Translations under genes and position numbers: made by a program | Assembly (NCBI GenBank): GCA_013398275.1 | Contig: VZSE01012476.1 | Location: 372,001 to 436,000, forward strand | Source of the DNA: Promerops cafer | Taxonomy: Eukaryota; Chordata; Aves; Passeriformes; Nectariniidae | Reading direction: 5' to 3' | Length of the DNA stretch: 64,000 nucleotides | The notes under the pieces: model-generated | What the model saw: only the letters and a program-made list of their open reading frames with translations | What the model was told of the DNA's origin: nothing | The model's database searches: none | In this document: positions 13,201-25,400 of the stretch, piece after piece | Layout: the number at the start of each line of letters is the position of its first letter | How positions within the stretch are numbered: position 1 is the stretch's first letter

Positions 13201-14877
13201 TAGCTTGATGGCATTCTGACTGTACCTGCTCAGTATACAGAAACACACTCAAACGTAGTTAGCTAAGAAATCATCTTCTCCAGTGCTTGGAAGGATTGAA
13301 TAAAACCTGTCCATTTTTCCTTTGCATCAATAAATAAACAAATAATAAACAAACCCAAGAATACAACTACATTTTTATAGAGAATTCTTCCTCTTTGTAC
13401 CAGTGTGCATATTTTGTCCTCTGTGTATATCAGCAGAGCTTTAACCGACAGAACTTTCCCACCTTCCCATTTCCACTTAAAAGGACTTACACAAAGAAGC
13501 AGAGAAAGGGAATGCATTATTTATTATATGTTAATATTACACATTAGTGGGAGGTATTGCATAGCTCTGTTTCAGTAACAGTGGTTGAGGAAGATCTTGG
13601 TATCAAATGATACTAAATTAGTTTAAAAGAATATTGTTGCTATATACTTTAGAGTTACTCTTAATCGATGGAATGTATATATACACATACACACACATAC
13701 AAAGTATTTAAAAGTGACTCTGTCTCAACCACTATTGCTATAAGCAGTAGAATCAAGAAGAATCAAGGACTGGTAGGTATATACTATATCCATACACAAT
13801 CTGTTGCGAGCAATGTGAAGTATTTTAAGACCAGTCTGTCAGGAATACTTTTATAGCTTTAAAGTATGTCTCATTTGCCTTTGGTAATAGACACTCCTGT
13901 AAAGTCCAGCAGGTGCTTATGTGGTGTGACATACTGTTGGATAACTTTTAAACACTTTTTAATATCTATGTGGTGCCTTATTCATATAGACACCTTAGCA
14001 GACAGACAGACCACAGCACCTCTGTGGCATGAAAATGGAAGCTTTTACCAGTGCAACATTTTGGCATCCCCAGTGTACCTTTACTTAAAAGCTGTGTGCT
14101 TTAGATGTTAAAGTCTGTGTCTGGACAAGGCCAATGTTATCTAATCTTTGTTATTTTTGTACACTTGATCATCGCTCATTTATTTGATTGCACATAGGGA
14201 TGGATTTAGAGAATGGACTGAAGGCAGAAGGCTGGCTGTGCTAGGGCAGCAGGCTTGCTGTTCAAAACTAGGTGCATGAAGGAAGGTGCTCGTCTGCCAT
14301 GACTGTGCATGCAAATGTAATAACTGTATTCACTGTGGTCGCTTCCAAGTCACAGCTCTGACCTTTTTGCTGCACAGCAATATCAAGCCATAATAGCTGG
14401 TATGGACTAATCAATCACCTCTTTCCTCAGAGAACAGTGCTGCTTCCAGTCACAAGCATACTTGGATGAAAAGTGTGCTTGTCTTCTCCATCGAAGACCA
14501 AACCAATAAAAGGACCAATTTTTTTTTTTAAGAGGAAGAAGGTGTAAGAGGTAGAAAAACTGTGTAAGCCAAGAGATCAGGGCCAAAAGTGAGGGTCTTC
14601 CTGTACTTGATGGAGGCAGATTAGACAGCACTGCCTTTAAGAAGATATAGTGATGTCTGAGGGGAGTACCTTAGCATTCAGGGTCAGACTCAGCCTCATA
14701 GTGTGATGTGGTGGTGTCACTCATCAGCAACCTGTAGTACGATATGAATGCCCCAAAGGTAAGGCCAGGGAGCATCTGTCTCCAGGTGCTAAGGTATATC
14801 TGCTAAACTCATAATCTATGATACTTTGAGAGAACTTGTTAGTCTGCTCATAGCCTGACAGAGACTCTGACCCTCTT

Positions 14878-16965
14878 CACAGAATCAGAGTTGCAGAACC
14901 TCTGGAGATTTATAATCCAACCACCTGTGCTTAGAGCAGTGTCAGCTAGCACAGGTGGCTCAGAACTGTGTCCAGTTTGAGTGTCCAGTTTGAGTATTTC
15001 CAAGGATGGAGACTCTACAACCACTCTGGGAAACCTGTTCCAGTGTTTAATCACCCATAGAATAAAAATGGTTTCTTCTTATGTTCAAATGGAATTTCCC
15101 ACATTTCAGTTTGTGCCCACTGCATCTTGTCATTTTTCTGGACACTACTGAGAGAAATGTGGTTCCATTCCCCATCAAGTATTGATCCATATTGAGAAGG
15201 GGGGCCCTTCTCTTGTCTAGGCTGAACAGTCCCAGCTCTCCTTCTCTTGTGACAGATATTCCAGTCTGCTAATTCACAGACCATGTCCGTGGTCTCTCTC
15301 ATACTGGGGAGCCCAGCACTTTACCCAGTATTCCAGATGTGTCTCACCAGTGTCAAGAGGAAGGATCACCTTCCTGGGCCTGCTGGTGGTGCTCTTTGTA
15401 ATGCAGTCAAGGATGCTGCTGGCTTTTCTTGCCACAAGGACACATTGCTGGCTCATGTTTAACATGCTACCCACCAGGACCCTCTGTAAAGCTGCTCTCC
15501 AGCCAGTCAGGCCCCAATCTTTTCTGGTGCATGGGATTATTCCTCCCCAGGTGCAGGATTTGACATTTTCCTGTAATGAACTTGTTGAGGTTCCTGTGGG
15601 CCTTTTCTCCAGCCCAGGTCTCTCTGAAAAATGACACTGTCCTGTGGTGTTTCAGCCCAGTTTTTTATCATCTGCTAGCTAGCAGAAAGTGCACTCTACC
15701 CATCATCCAGTTCAGTAATTGAGATGCTACAAATATTGTCCTAGTATTGACCCCTGGGGTAAACAACTATTAAGTCACCTCCAGCTGGACTTCATGTCAC
15801 TGCTCCCAACACTACGTCCTCAGCAGTTCTGCCAGCTTTCAGTCCACCTCACTCTCCAGTTATTTAGCCCATATTTCATCATCCTGTCTGTGAGAATGAG
15901 AGACTGCCAGGGGGATTAGTGAAGATAAAGATCCAGAAGTAGGTGAGCAAGAAGCTCCACTCATCCACCAAGCCAGTCACATCCTTGTAGAAGGTCAGTA
16001 GGCGGGTCAGACATGACTCTCCCTTTGTAAATCCATGCTGACTACTCCAAATCACCTTCATGTCCTTGAGATGTTTGGAAATTGTTTCCAAGATTATTTG
16101 CTCCATCCCTTCCCATCAGTGTGTAGTTCCCTTGGTTGTGTTTCTTGTCATCCTTGAAGACAGGCTGTATCTCCAGTCTGTTTAAATGTTCTCTAAACTG
16201 ATCCCCCTTTAGCAAGGGTAATTTTCTTGTGCCAGATTTCCCCACTGGTCTCCACTGTAGACCAAGACAAAGAAGGCACTGAATACTTTTATCTTTACCA
16301 TGTCTTTGCACTATGTTGCCTGCCGTATTCAGTAATATGCACATATTTTCCTGATTTCTCTTTTTTCTTCTAATACACCCAGTAGAAGCCCTTCTTCCTG
16401 CCCTTTGCAACCCTTGCTGCACTGAATTCCAAGAAAGCTTTGGCTTTCCTAACCCCATCTGTGCATGCTCATATAATTTTTCTATTTTTCTCCCTGGTGA
16501 TATCCCCTTTATTGTGCTTCTTGTAGACTTCCTTTTTATGCCCAAACAGGAACATCTGGAACTCCTTGTTTATCCACACAGGTCTCATGCTGCCTTTGCT
16601 TGATTTCTTGCTAGATAGGATGAACTGTTTCTCAATTTGGAGGAGATGAACCTTGAATATTAACCCACTTTCCTGGGCCTCATTGCTTTCCAGGACTGTA
16701 TCCCATAGGATTCTTCCAAACATATTGCTGAATAAGCCAAAGTCTCCTTCCTTCAAGTCCAGAGTTGGAATCCTGCTCCATCCTCTCCAGATTTTGAACC
16801 CCACCATATCATTAGGGGCAAGGCTGCCCCTGACCTTCACATCCCTGAGCAATCTTTCCTTGTTTGTAACTATGAAGTCCAGCAGAGCTCCTCTCCTTGT
16901 CAGCTCCTTGTTCTGGCAGAGCAACTGCAATCCTCTTAGACCTCCCAACCAGATCTGTCCCTGGA
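14878..16965 (-). mobile_element. CR1 LINE, about 2.1 kb, with decayed ORF2
   Basis: An antisense CR1 copy. Near 16948-16600 the - strand encodes the end of the CR1 endonuclease region (TRRGALLDFIVTNKERLLRD). Near 16106-15950 it encodes reverse-transcriptase residues (SQHGFTKGESCLTRLL, VTGLVDE). Further on come LPQGSILG-like and LVGSMLNMSQQCVLVARK segments, then the 3' UTR down to CACAGAATC at about 14878. Frameshifts and stops interrupt the frame and no intact catalytic core (YADD) is visible, so it cannot be active. The right edge is approximate. It is the longest transposon copy in the window. Confidence 0.9.
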
Positions 16966-17579
16966 AGTCATGGCTAAAGGCTAATGCTTTCCCAGGACTG
17001 TGGAAGAATGTTTACCTAGTTCAAGACATGGCATGCTGTTCGTGTGGTATTTGCTTTTCCTCTAGAGAAGAAGAGTTACTGAAGCTTTTTTTCTTACACT
17101 TGTGTCGTATAAATAAATATTTTTGGATGCAAGAAGCTAACCTTTCTCTAACCCTTGAGAGTTGGTGTCCAAACTTGCTTAAGTTTGCTGGAGTAATCAG
17201 AAAGGCAAACAAGCTGATGGAGGAGCTTTATTCATCGATCTGTCTGCATTCCTGCCTAGCTCTGCATTTTAACTCATTATGTATTTTGGATCAGCAGATT
17301 TATACAGTTCACACTTCATTATCCAACAAGCAGAGAATACTCTGCTTGTGATCTGAAGTACTGCAGATCTTTCTGCAAAATCTGGGTTGTTCCTGGGTGG
17401 CTCTTAAAGCTTTAAAATGCGGTGTAAGTTAATCAGCAAAGATTTCTGCTAACAACTTAAATAGTCCTTTGCTTGTAAGTTGGCGTGGAAAGAGGGGATG
17501 GCAGATAGTGGGTTTGCATCTTCTGTCTTGGATGTGGTCTGACTGACATACTGAGGAGCAATGAGCACTTGAGTGCTTT

Positions 17580-18421
17580 CACAGAATCACAAGGTTGGAA
17601 GAGGCCTCCAAGATCATCGTGTCCAACCCATGCCCTAAAACCTCAACTAAACCATGGCATCGAGTGCCACATCCAGTCTTTCTTTAAACACATCCAGGGA
17701 CACACTCCACCACCTCCCTGAGCAGACAATTCCAGTACTTTATCACTCTTTCAGTAAAAACTTTTTCCTAATATCCAACCTATATTTCCCTTGGTGCAGC
17801 TTAAGGCTGTGTCCTCTCGGTCTGTCAGTTGCTGCCTGGAGAAAGAGACCAACCCCACCTGACTACAGACACCTTTCAGGGAGTTGTAGAGAGTGATAAG
17901 GTCACCTCTGAGTCTTTTCTCCAGGCTAAACACCCCCAGCTCCCTCAGTTGTTCCTCACAGGGCTTGTGCTCCAAGCCCCTCACCAGCCTCGTTGCCTCC
18001 TCTGGACACTCTCAAGCGTCTCCACATCCTTCCCAAACTGAGGGGCCCAGAACTGGACACAGCACTCGAGGTGTGGCCTCACCAGTGCCGAGTACAGGGG
18101 AAGAATGACCTCCCTGCTACTGCTGGCCACACTGTTCCTGATACAGGCCAGGATGCCATGGGCCTTCTTGGCCACCAGGGCACACTGCTGGCTCATGTTC
18201 ACTCAGTTATTGACCAGTACCCCCAGGTCCCTTTCTGCCTGGGCACTGTCCAGCCACACCGTCCACAGCCCATAATGCTGCAGGGGGTTATTGCAGCCAA
18301 AATGCAGGGCTCAGCACTTGGACTTATTAAACTTCATTTTTTGGACTCTGCCCATCCATCCAACCGTTCCAGGTCTCTCTGCAAAACCCTCCTACTTTCC
18401 AACAGATCAACACACGCTTCC
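17580..18421 (-). mobile_element. CR1 LINE, 3' end, antisense
   Basis: About 840 bases, opening with CACAGAATCACAAGGTTGGA and running through the typical antisense blocks (CCACCTCCCTGAGCAG, CTTTTCTCCAGGCTAAACA, GGCACACTGCTGGCTCATG). It looks less decayed than the 14.9-17.0 kb copy, so it is probably a younger insertion (inference). Confidence 0.93.
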
Positions 18422-19351
18422 AGCTCTTTATGCTTTTGAAGGCACAGATCAGGACTAGATAAGTGATGGAAAGTTGAAAAAGTTTGGTTGTTTTTTTATT
18501 TTGCAAACATAAGTAATTCCGACACTGCTTTGGGATAGACATTGGATCACAGAGGACTCAAGTTGTCAAATCCTCCCAAAACAAATATGGTCTAGTCCTG
18601 AAACTGACTGAGGTATGCACCCTCCAGCCTTCAAAGTGGCTGTTTGCCAAGGTCAGAAGCACACATTTTCCATCTGGCCAAGGATATTTCATTGTGTTCT
18701 TCCTTTATATCAGTTTGTGGGAACTGTTACAAGCAAAGTATGAAATATGAGCAGTGAATGCATCTTTTGCAATAGCATAAATGGAAAATAAGGCAAAACC
18801 AGGCAATGTAAATTGCTTTCTCTTTATGCCTTAATTTCTTCATTATTCTTTGTTTTACTTCTGGGGTTTGAAGTGTGTGTTATAAGTGGAATACTCAAAC
18901 TATTATCTATTTTACTTTGTTCTTGCTATGGATATTGTTGAAATTCTTTAAAAAGAAAGTCCCATATCTTGAAAACAACCTGCAAAATAAATCTTGGTTC
19001 TTAGGTGAGAAACTGTACCAGAAAAAAGAGTGACTGGACCATTCTCAGAGCAGTACTATTTGATGTCAAGTGTGGTTAAATGACATCAAGTGATTAAATG
19101 CCAGAGGTGATGTCTTTTAGAGAAAAATAGATGATACTCACATAGCTTAGTGGTGGAGTGAGGATGGAAAATGTAACTCTGAGGAGAGCCATTCCAGAAA
19201 GAAAGCCAACACAGGGGGTGTGAGCCATTTACCCAAGTGACTGCATTGCTTCAACTCCACAGAGCTGTAAGCATCTGCATGGGGACATGGGACATGGTGC
19301 CTTCCACTTCCTCCAAACCAATCACTTTTTTGGCTGTTTTTCTCTTTACAG
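18422..19351 (+). other. TMEM255B: TMEM255B intron, last part before the first visible exon
   Basis: No repeat or exon seen. It ends in the pyrimidine-rich acceptor TTTTTCTCTTTACAG. The 16966-17579 gap between two CR1 copies likewise holds nothing recognisable. Confidence 0.65.
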
Positions 19352-19432
19352 GAACCTAGACCTCTCTATAACAAAAGATGCCAGTTTTATTCGAGTGGAA
19401 TAGGATTCCTATATGATGCCTACCAGACTGAG
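19352..19432 (+). CDS. TMEM255B: TMEM255B coding exon, EPRPL...YQTE segment
   Basis: An 81-base exon of 27 whole codons, phase 0 at both ends. It is preceded by a pyrimidine-rich tract and AG at 19350-19351 and followed by GTAAAC. It encodes EPRPLYNKRCQFYSSGIGFL and then YDAYQTE, the start of the extracellular/lumenal loop between membrane segments 3 and 4. It is the most upstream exon of the gene that I can recognise. Its phase-0 start means the missing preceding exon must also end on a whole codon. Confidence 0.92.
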
Positions 19433-22400
19433 GTAAACAAACTCATCCCATCATGTGTTCATTTCTGCTGTGCTGGGGAGGAGCGAGGGAGACGTTTGAG
19501 AGCATGTCTGGGCACATAGGTCATGGGTAGATAGAAACCCCACTGTTTTTCTCCCACAAGTGCCTCCCTGCTTGTCCAAGCCTCTGATGATTTTAAATCA
19601 CTACAGTCAGTGAGGTTTTGAGTCATCATCAGTGTTTGTATCCAGTACTTTACTCTGGGACTGGAATGAGTCCTAGTCCATCTATGCTGTAGAATAACTG
19701 TCTGGAATGTGTTTGTCACACTGGCATCTTCCTCTAAGACAGCTTTGGTAGACTCCAAGTGGAATAGGAAATATCTAAATTAATTCATTTGTATCATCCA
19801 GAAGACTTCAAATCTCTGTATTTATCCAGCACAGGTCAAGAACATCAGTGGTTTGAATGCAGCATTTTTATTAGGTCAATGACATTAACATGGTCAGAAA
19901 AATGCCCATATCCAAATGGTTAGCTTCCTGAGAAGTCCAGATTTAGTTTATTTTCCTATTTTATTACTGTGGTAAATTGGTGGGAGTGACTAGAAAAGTG
20001 AAATGGAGAACAGCTAAACAGTGGCATAACTTTCAAGAAGTCAGTTGTTCTTCATCACCATTCCTGCCATGGCTAGGAAAAGGTGTATGGGGAATGTTAC
20101 CACTAATATTTCTAGAAAGCTTAGCAAAGTATACTACCAGGTTAAGCATCTCCTTAAATCTTGCTGCTACGGTATCCTGTTGTTGATTCCAGAAAATGTA
20201 TGACAAAAATATTTCACTGATTTCCTCATGTAAAGACCAGCCCAGACAAACTTCCGTAGTGTGACAAAACCCTTTCCTATAAGATTTACTCCTTCCTCTT
20301 CTAAAATGTGCATGCACACTCAGACTCACACATGGCCTGAGAACTGCTTCTGATTTCTGGTAATAAGCATGTGGTTGGTGTCACACTGACCACAACTCCT
20401 TGCAGGTGACCCCAGACTCAGGCTTCTGGCCAGACGGTTTTCCACATCTCTGCTGATTCTGGGAATGTCTAAACTTGGGCCACCCAGAGCTCCTTCCTCT
20501 ATTCTGGAAAAAAAACAAACCCCATATCTTTTAGAAGTGTAGGTAGTTTCTAATAACATTCTTGTCTGGTTGTTCACTCATTTAGAGTCAGTGTATGCCA
20601 ATTCAGAGTTAAGGATTCTCATAAGCATAAGGATAAGGATAGCATTTATACTTGGCTTTTGCTTTTCCAAAAGTAGCCAGGTAGTGAGCAGGGGACATGG
20701 TCTTCATGCCAGGCAAACACTTAACTAGGAAAGCAGACTGTTTACTGAATGCAATTTTCCTTTTGATTGACATCCCTCACCTGTAAGTGGTCTCCAGCTC
20801 ATTTGGCCTTCCTGTTTCAGTTCTCCTTGCTCAAAGCAGAAAGAATTTGATTTTCTTGCAATTACCATGAGAAGAGAACATATCTTCAATTGGTGCTGAG
20901 GAGATAATAAATCACAAATGTCCAGAACATGAAAAAGCTGTGTGTCTGGTCACTGAAATGAAATAATAGGTCTTGACATGCAGAACACCCACAAATGGCC
21001 TGTTTCCACCACCCTTGCTCACACCACACACTAATTTGTTTATTTTGGTTTATTCACTGTTCTCCTAAAAAGGAGTGTCTTGCTCTATGCATGTTTTAAA
21101 AATGCAGTGATAAAAATAGATAACTACAGTAACTTCCTTGGCCAATCGTATGTGTCTCGTAGTGTAGAAGCAGCCAAACCCATGTTTAAGATCATGCTTA
21201 TCTCCTTGTTTTGTACTTCTAGCCTTCTCCATTAAAACAGGCATACTGGCCTTATTATTGCTTGGAGAGGGAAAAACTACTTTTATTTCCTATACGAAAT
21301 GGTCCCCAAACCACACATCAGAACAAAGCACTTTTTAGGAGCCCATTCCATCTTATAAAGCCCTCCTATCCCAATCATGCATGTGTAATGGGAAAAGGGT
21401 ATTTTAACTCTGTGGGTCCCAGGCCATTTTCACTGCATACAGGAGGTCAAAACCAAAGTCTGAGGATACACTGAATGCAAAAGCGTAGGGCATCCCACGA
21501 AATGGCTGAGGTACACACTGTGCTCCAGGTTTTCAACCTGCTTTGAGAAGTAGCCATGTGGGATGGTTCAGTCACTGCCTTGATTAAGCTGATGCAGTCA
21601 GTGACAGTAAGTGCTCCTCTTCTGCAGTAAACTGCAGTTCAGGCTGACAGCTGCAGCTGAATGTGACTTCAGGCCAACAAAGCCCTTAGGTTACACTCCA
21701 GTAAGTTCAGACACAATAGAGCAATGGTGATGAAACAAGGTCCTGTCTCAGGGTGAGATGTCCTTGTGACAAGTGGGATGTGTCTGTATCAAACTGTGAG
21801 CTCCATTTCCAGATTGCAGCCTAGACTGAGACTGTCCTTTTATATAACCTACCATTTTGGGATAGAAGAGCTGATTTGTATGAGACACTAACCATAGGTA
21901 CAGCCTTGTCCTGAGCAGCAAAGCAATCCCAAGGAATCCTTTTAATCTCCTTCTAACATTAGTTTTGTCACCCATCTTCCATTGATCAATCAAGTCCTGC
22001 TAAGGACAAGTGTGGCAAGTTGGAGACCAGTTGTGAGATGAACTTCTTCTGTTGCTGAGTGTGTGGGTTTAAGGCTTTCCTTTTTGATGGGAACAAGCAC
22101 GTGAGGAGTACAGACTCATCAACAGTGACAGTTTTCATACTAAAAAGATACACAGATCCGGGACTTAGGAAGTGAGAAACATCTGGTTTAACATCTCTTG
22201 TGGACACTATTCCATAGAGTAACACATTTGTGGCTAAGCCAGAGCTGTTTGATAAACTTGTCAAAAGCAGGCATGTATTCCTAAGCATGCTCCTTCTACT
22301 TTTTCATTATGAGGAATTTTCCATTCAATAATACATCTTAATTCCATTTTGTGAACAAAATAGTTCTCAGTCGTTACAGAGATTTTTTCCCTATCAAATA

Positions 22401-25400
22401 AAAGCTATAGAAAGAATGTATTTTCTGATTGCTAGCTTTTAAAACCTGACAGCTCTTCAGGATTTCAAAGTCAATAAGCTAAAACTTTCAGGGGAAAAAA
22501 AAAAGTCTTACATATAAAGTATTTCAATTGGTCTGTAGTGCCAAATAGAAGTGATTAATGCCTACCATACTTAAGGAGTCATTAATATGATTTTGTGTCT
22601 GGATGAAGAGTGGCTTATGTGTGCCTGCCTTTATTGTTCTAACATCTGTCCTTCCCTGCACTTCCTCCTCACATAAATAAACCTTTTCACTTTTGTATTC
22701 AAGAGCCTGCAATAAATGGTACTTACTTGCTGGAGTGCTTGGATCTTTTCTGAATTATTCTGTTTGTGGACTTGAAGATTGTTCTTGCCGTTATTCATAA
22801 TTACTTCCTTCTTCAGGAGGGTTTCACTGAAAGGGGAGAGCTCCCATTTATTGGAAGCTCTTCAGATAAACTGGCTCCCTTGCCATTTCCCCACTATAGC
22901 AGACTGGTTCTCTTATCCACTTCAGTGTTTGCTGTAGTGTATCTCTCCAGACCCATGGTCAGTTGGTCACAGCTGTAGAGATCTGAGTCTCCTGCCTGCA
23001 CACTCTGGGTCTCAGCAGAATAGCACCAGGCAGTGCAGCAATGTGCTTGAAAACCCTGGCAGCCCTGGCTGCAGGCTGGTCCTGGGAGCTCTGGGCTCCA
23101 CAGTGCAAATGCCCTCAGATGCAGGGGCTGTCATCCTGGTTAGAACTCCTGTGAGCTCAAGGATGTCCTTCTGGCTTCCAGCCATGAATTTTGGAATCTC
23201 AGGATCTTTCTGCACAACAGGTAATACAACTTGACTTTTTTTTTTTTTTTTTTTTGTGCTCAGTACAGTAGGATGATTCACACAACACTGAAACATTGAG
23301 CATAAAAGTAAGTTTCTGCTTTTTTGGCAGGTTACATGTCATACCTTAAACAGCAAGTGCCAGCTGAAAGTGAAGAGTAACACATGCTATTGCTGTGATC
23401 TGTACAACTGTGAGAAGTAAGTACCTGTGTGCATTCTGTGGCCTCTGAGAAATTCTTGGTTGGTTGTCCTTACTTGTAAATGGTCGGGCCTGAAGAAGTA
23501 ACACAGGGAGCTTGTGTGCTGAGAAATCCAGTTCCTCTGCAACTGAAGTCCTGATGGTGGCACAAAGTAGGTCAGGAGTTGTTCATTAGTGTTGGTATTA
23601 TTTCAGTTTCTTTTTCTTTGAATATGTCCATAAACTTTTTGCTGTGTGATCAAAACTGATCATCCCTGTTCATACTGTTGGTCTGGCAATGCATTTTTCC
23701 CATTAGATTTACTGAATCTTCTGGTTGGCTCACCCTTTGCACATCTCACTGTCATAGAATCACAGAATGATTAGCTTTGGAAGGGACCTTCAAGACCATC
23801 TAGTTCCAACTCCCCTTCCATGGGCTGGGACACCTTCCACTGGACTAGGCTGCTCAGAGCCTCATCCAATCTGGCCTTGAACACTTCCACTAATGGGACA
23901 TCCACAACTTCTCTGGGCAATCTGTTCCAGTGTCTCATCACCATCACACTGAGGAATTTCTTCCTAATATCTAAATTGTCCCTGTTTTTGTGTAAAACCA
24001 TTCTCCCTCGTCTTACCTCTACCTGCATATCATCTTACATGATGCATTACATCTTATACATGATACTGTATATCATCTTACCATGCACTCTCATGCAACC
24101 TCTGCAACCCTCTACAGTTCAGCCACAGTCACTTTTCCTTCTTTCCCCCTGTGTATTTCTCATCTTTCTTCCTTCCTACATCTATTTTATTTTGGTTTTG
24201 CCTCCTCTTCACATGCTAGCAGCCCTGAATAACCCCAGTCCTCTGTAAGACTTGTCTAGTGTGATGCCAGACACAAACATTTTAGGCATAGGGAAAGAAG
24301 GCGAGAACAATCAAGCTTCTACACCAGGCTCCTGAACGAAAAAGTGGCTCTTAGCCAGATGACATCTCAGCTAGAGAGGTAAAATTACATTTGGGACTAG
24401 AGGGAAGTGATTTATGCATGCGTATTTCTTATGCAGATGGGAGACACAAAGTGAATGAAGGTCTATGAAAGGGATTAAAATCCCAGGCAGAGCCTTTTGC
24501 TTATGTAAGAAATGTTAAATGTGGACATGATGGAGGTATACAGAACAAGTGGGAAAGGTAGAGAATGCTCAAGTTTGGTACCTTTTCTATGACAGACAGA
24601 TGATGGAACATCATATTTGCAATGCAGTATGTATATAGTGAGACTGCTTCTTTCGTGGTACACAGCTAATGTCTGCATGTTAGCACTGAACCAAACAGCC
24701 CAACTCAACACAGAAAAGAACAGGGGTATTAAAGGAGGTGTCAAAAAAAGTGACTGGAACTTGCTTAAAGTATAAAGTAACCACAAGGAGAGATCAGGCA
24801 TATGTCCCTTTTAGGTGGAGATCCTCAGTGCCATTTTTCTAAGACATTGAGTTTGTTTGAAACACTTGGGACTGTTCACTGCTGTGACATTATTCAATGA
24901 TATAATTAAATGTGTGTGTTCTGCTATTGTCAACATTCTACAGTGGACAGCAAGATCTTATGGCACTGGCATCGGCAAATCCAGGGTAAACAAGCAATCA
25001 TGCTGCTCTGGAGACTTGGCAATTCCAGTTCACAGGATGGCTGGAGAGAAGTAGGAGGAGGCACAGGCTCACAAAGTGATTTGTTGTCAGCCATAGAATA
25101 GACTGATAAGAAGGCAGGATTGTAAATCTGATTTCCTCAGCCTCATGGCAGCTGAAGCTGTAGGTTTATTTAGTTAAGATGGACTCATGGCAGAGCCCAG
25201 GTAAAACCAACAGTAGTGGTTCTTCAGTGCCAGAACCATGATCTGAAGCCATTGATTGGGTATTTCCAGAAGTTGCTGTGTCTGGCTTGGTTCTTTCCAG
25301 AAATATTGTGGACTGCTCTGAAGTGCTTTCCCTAACCACACATGCACGTGCACTGGGGATTGGGAAGCAGAAGAGTGAACACAAACTGCTCATTGCTTGT

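Larger units (their letters stand above)
7967..14877. other. Non-coding, one small CR1 piece
   Basis: Apart from the CR1 fragment at 10191-10270 and the TGCAGTC array, nothing recognisable. The membrane-segment exons of TMEM255B were looked for here by their expected protein motifs and not found. Confidence 0.55.

Noticed and set aside
16653..17351. A 232-codon open frame on the + strand
   Set aside because: It is antisense to CR1 ORF2 over most of its length and its protein resembles nothing known.
17993..18439. A 148-codon open frame on the + strand
   Set aside because: It is a reading frame through an antisense CR1 copy.
23043..23234. A possible TMEM255B exon with CAG-GTAATA at its end
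   Set aside because: The encoded sequence does not match any part of TMEM255B, and the flanking known exons already join in frame without it.
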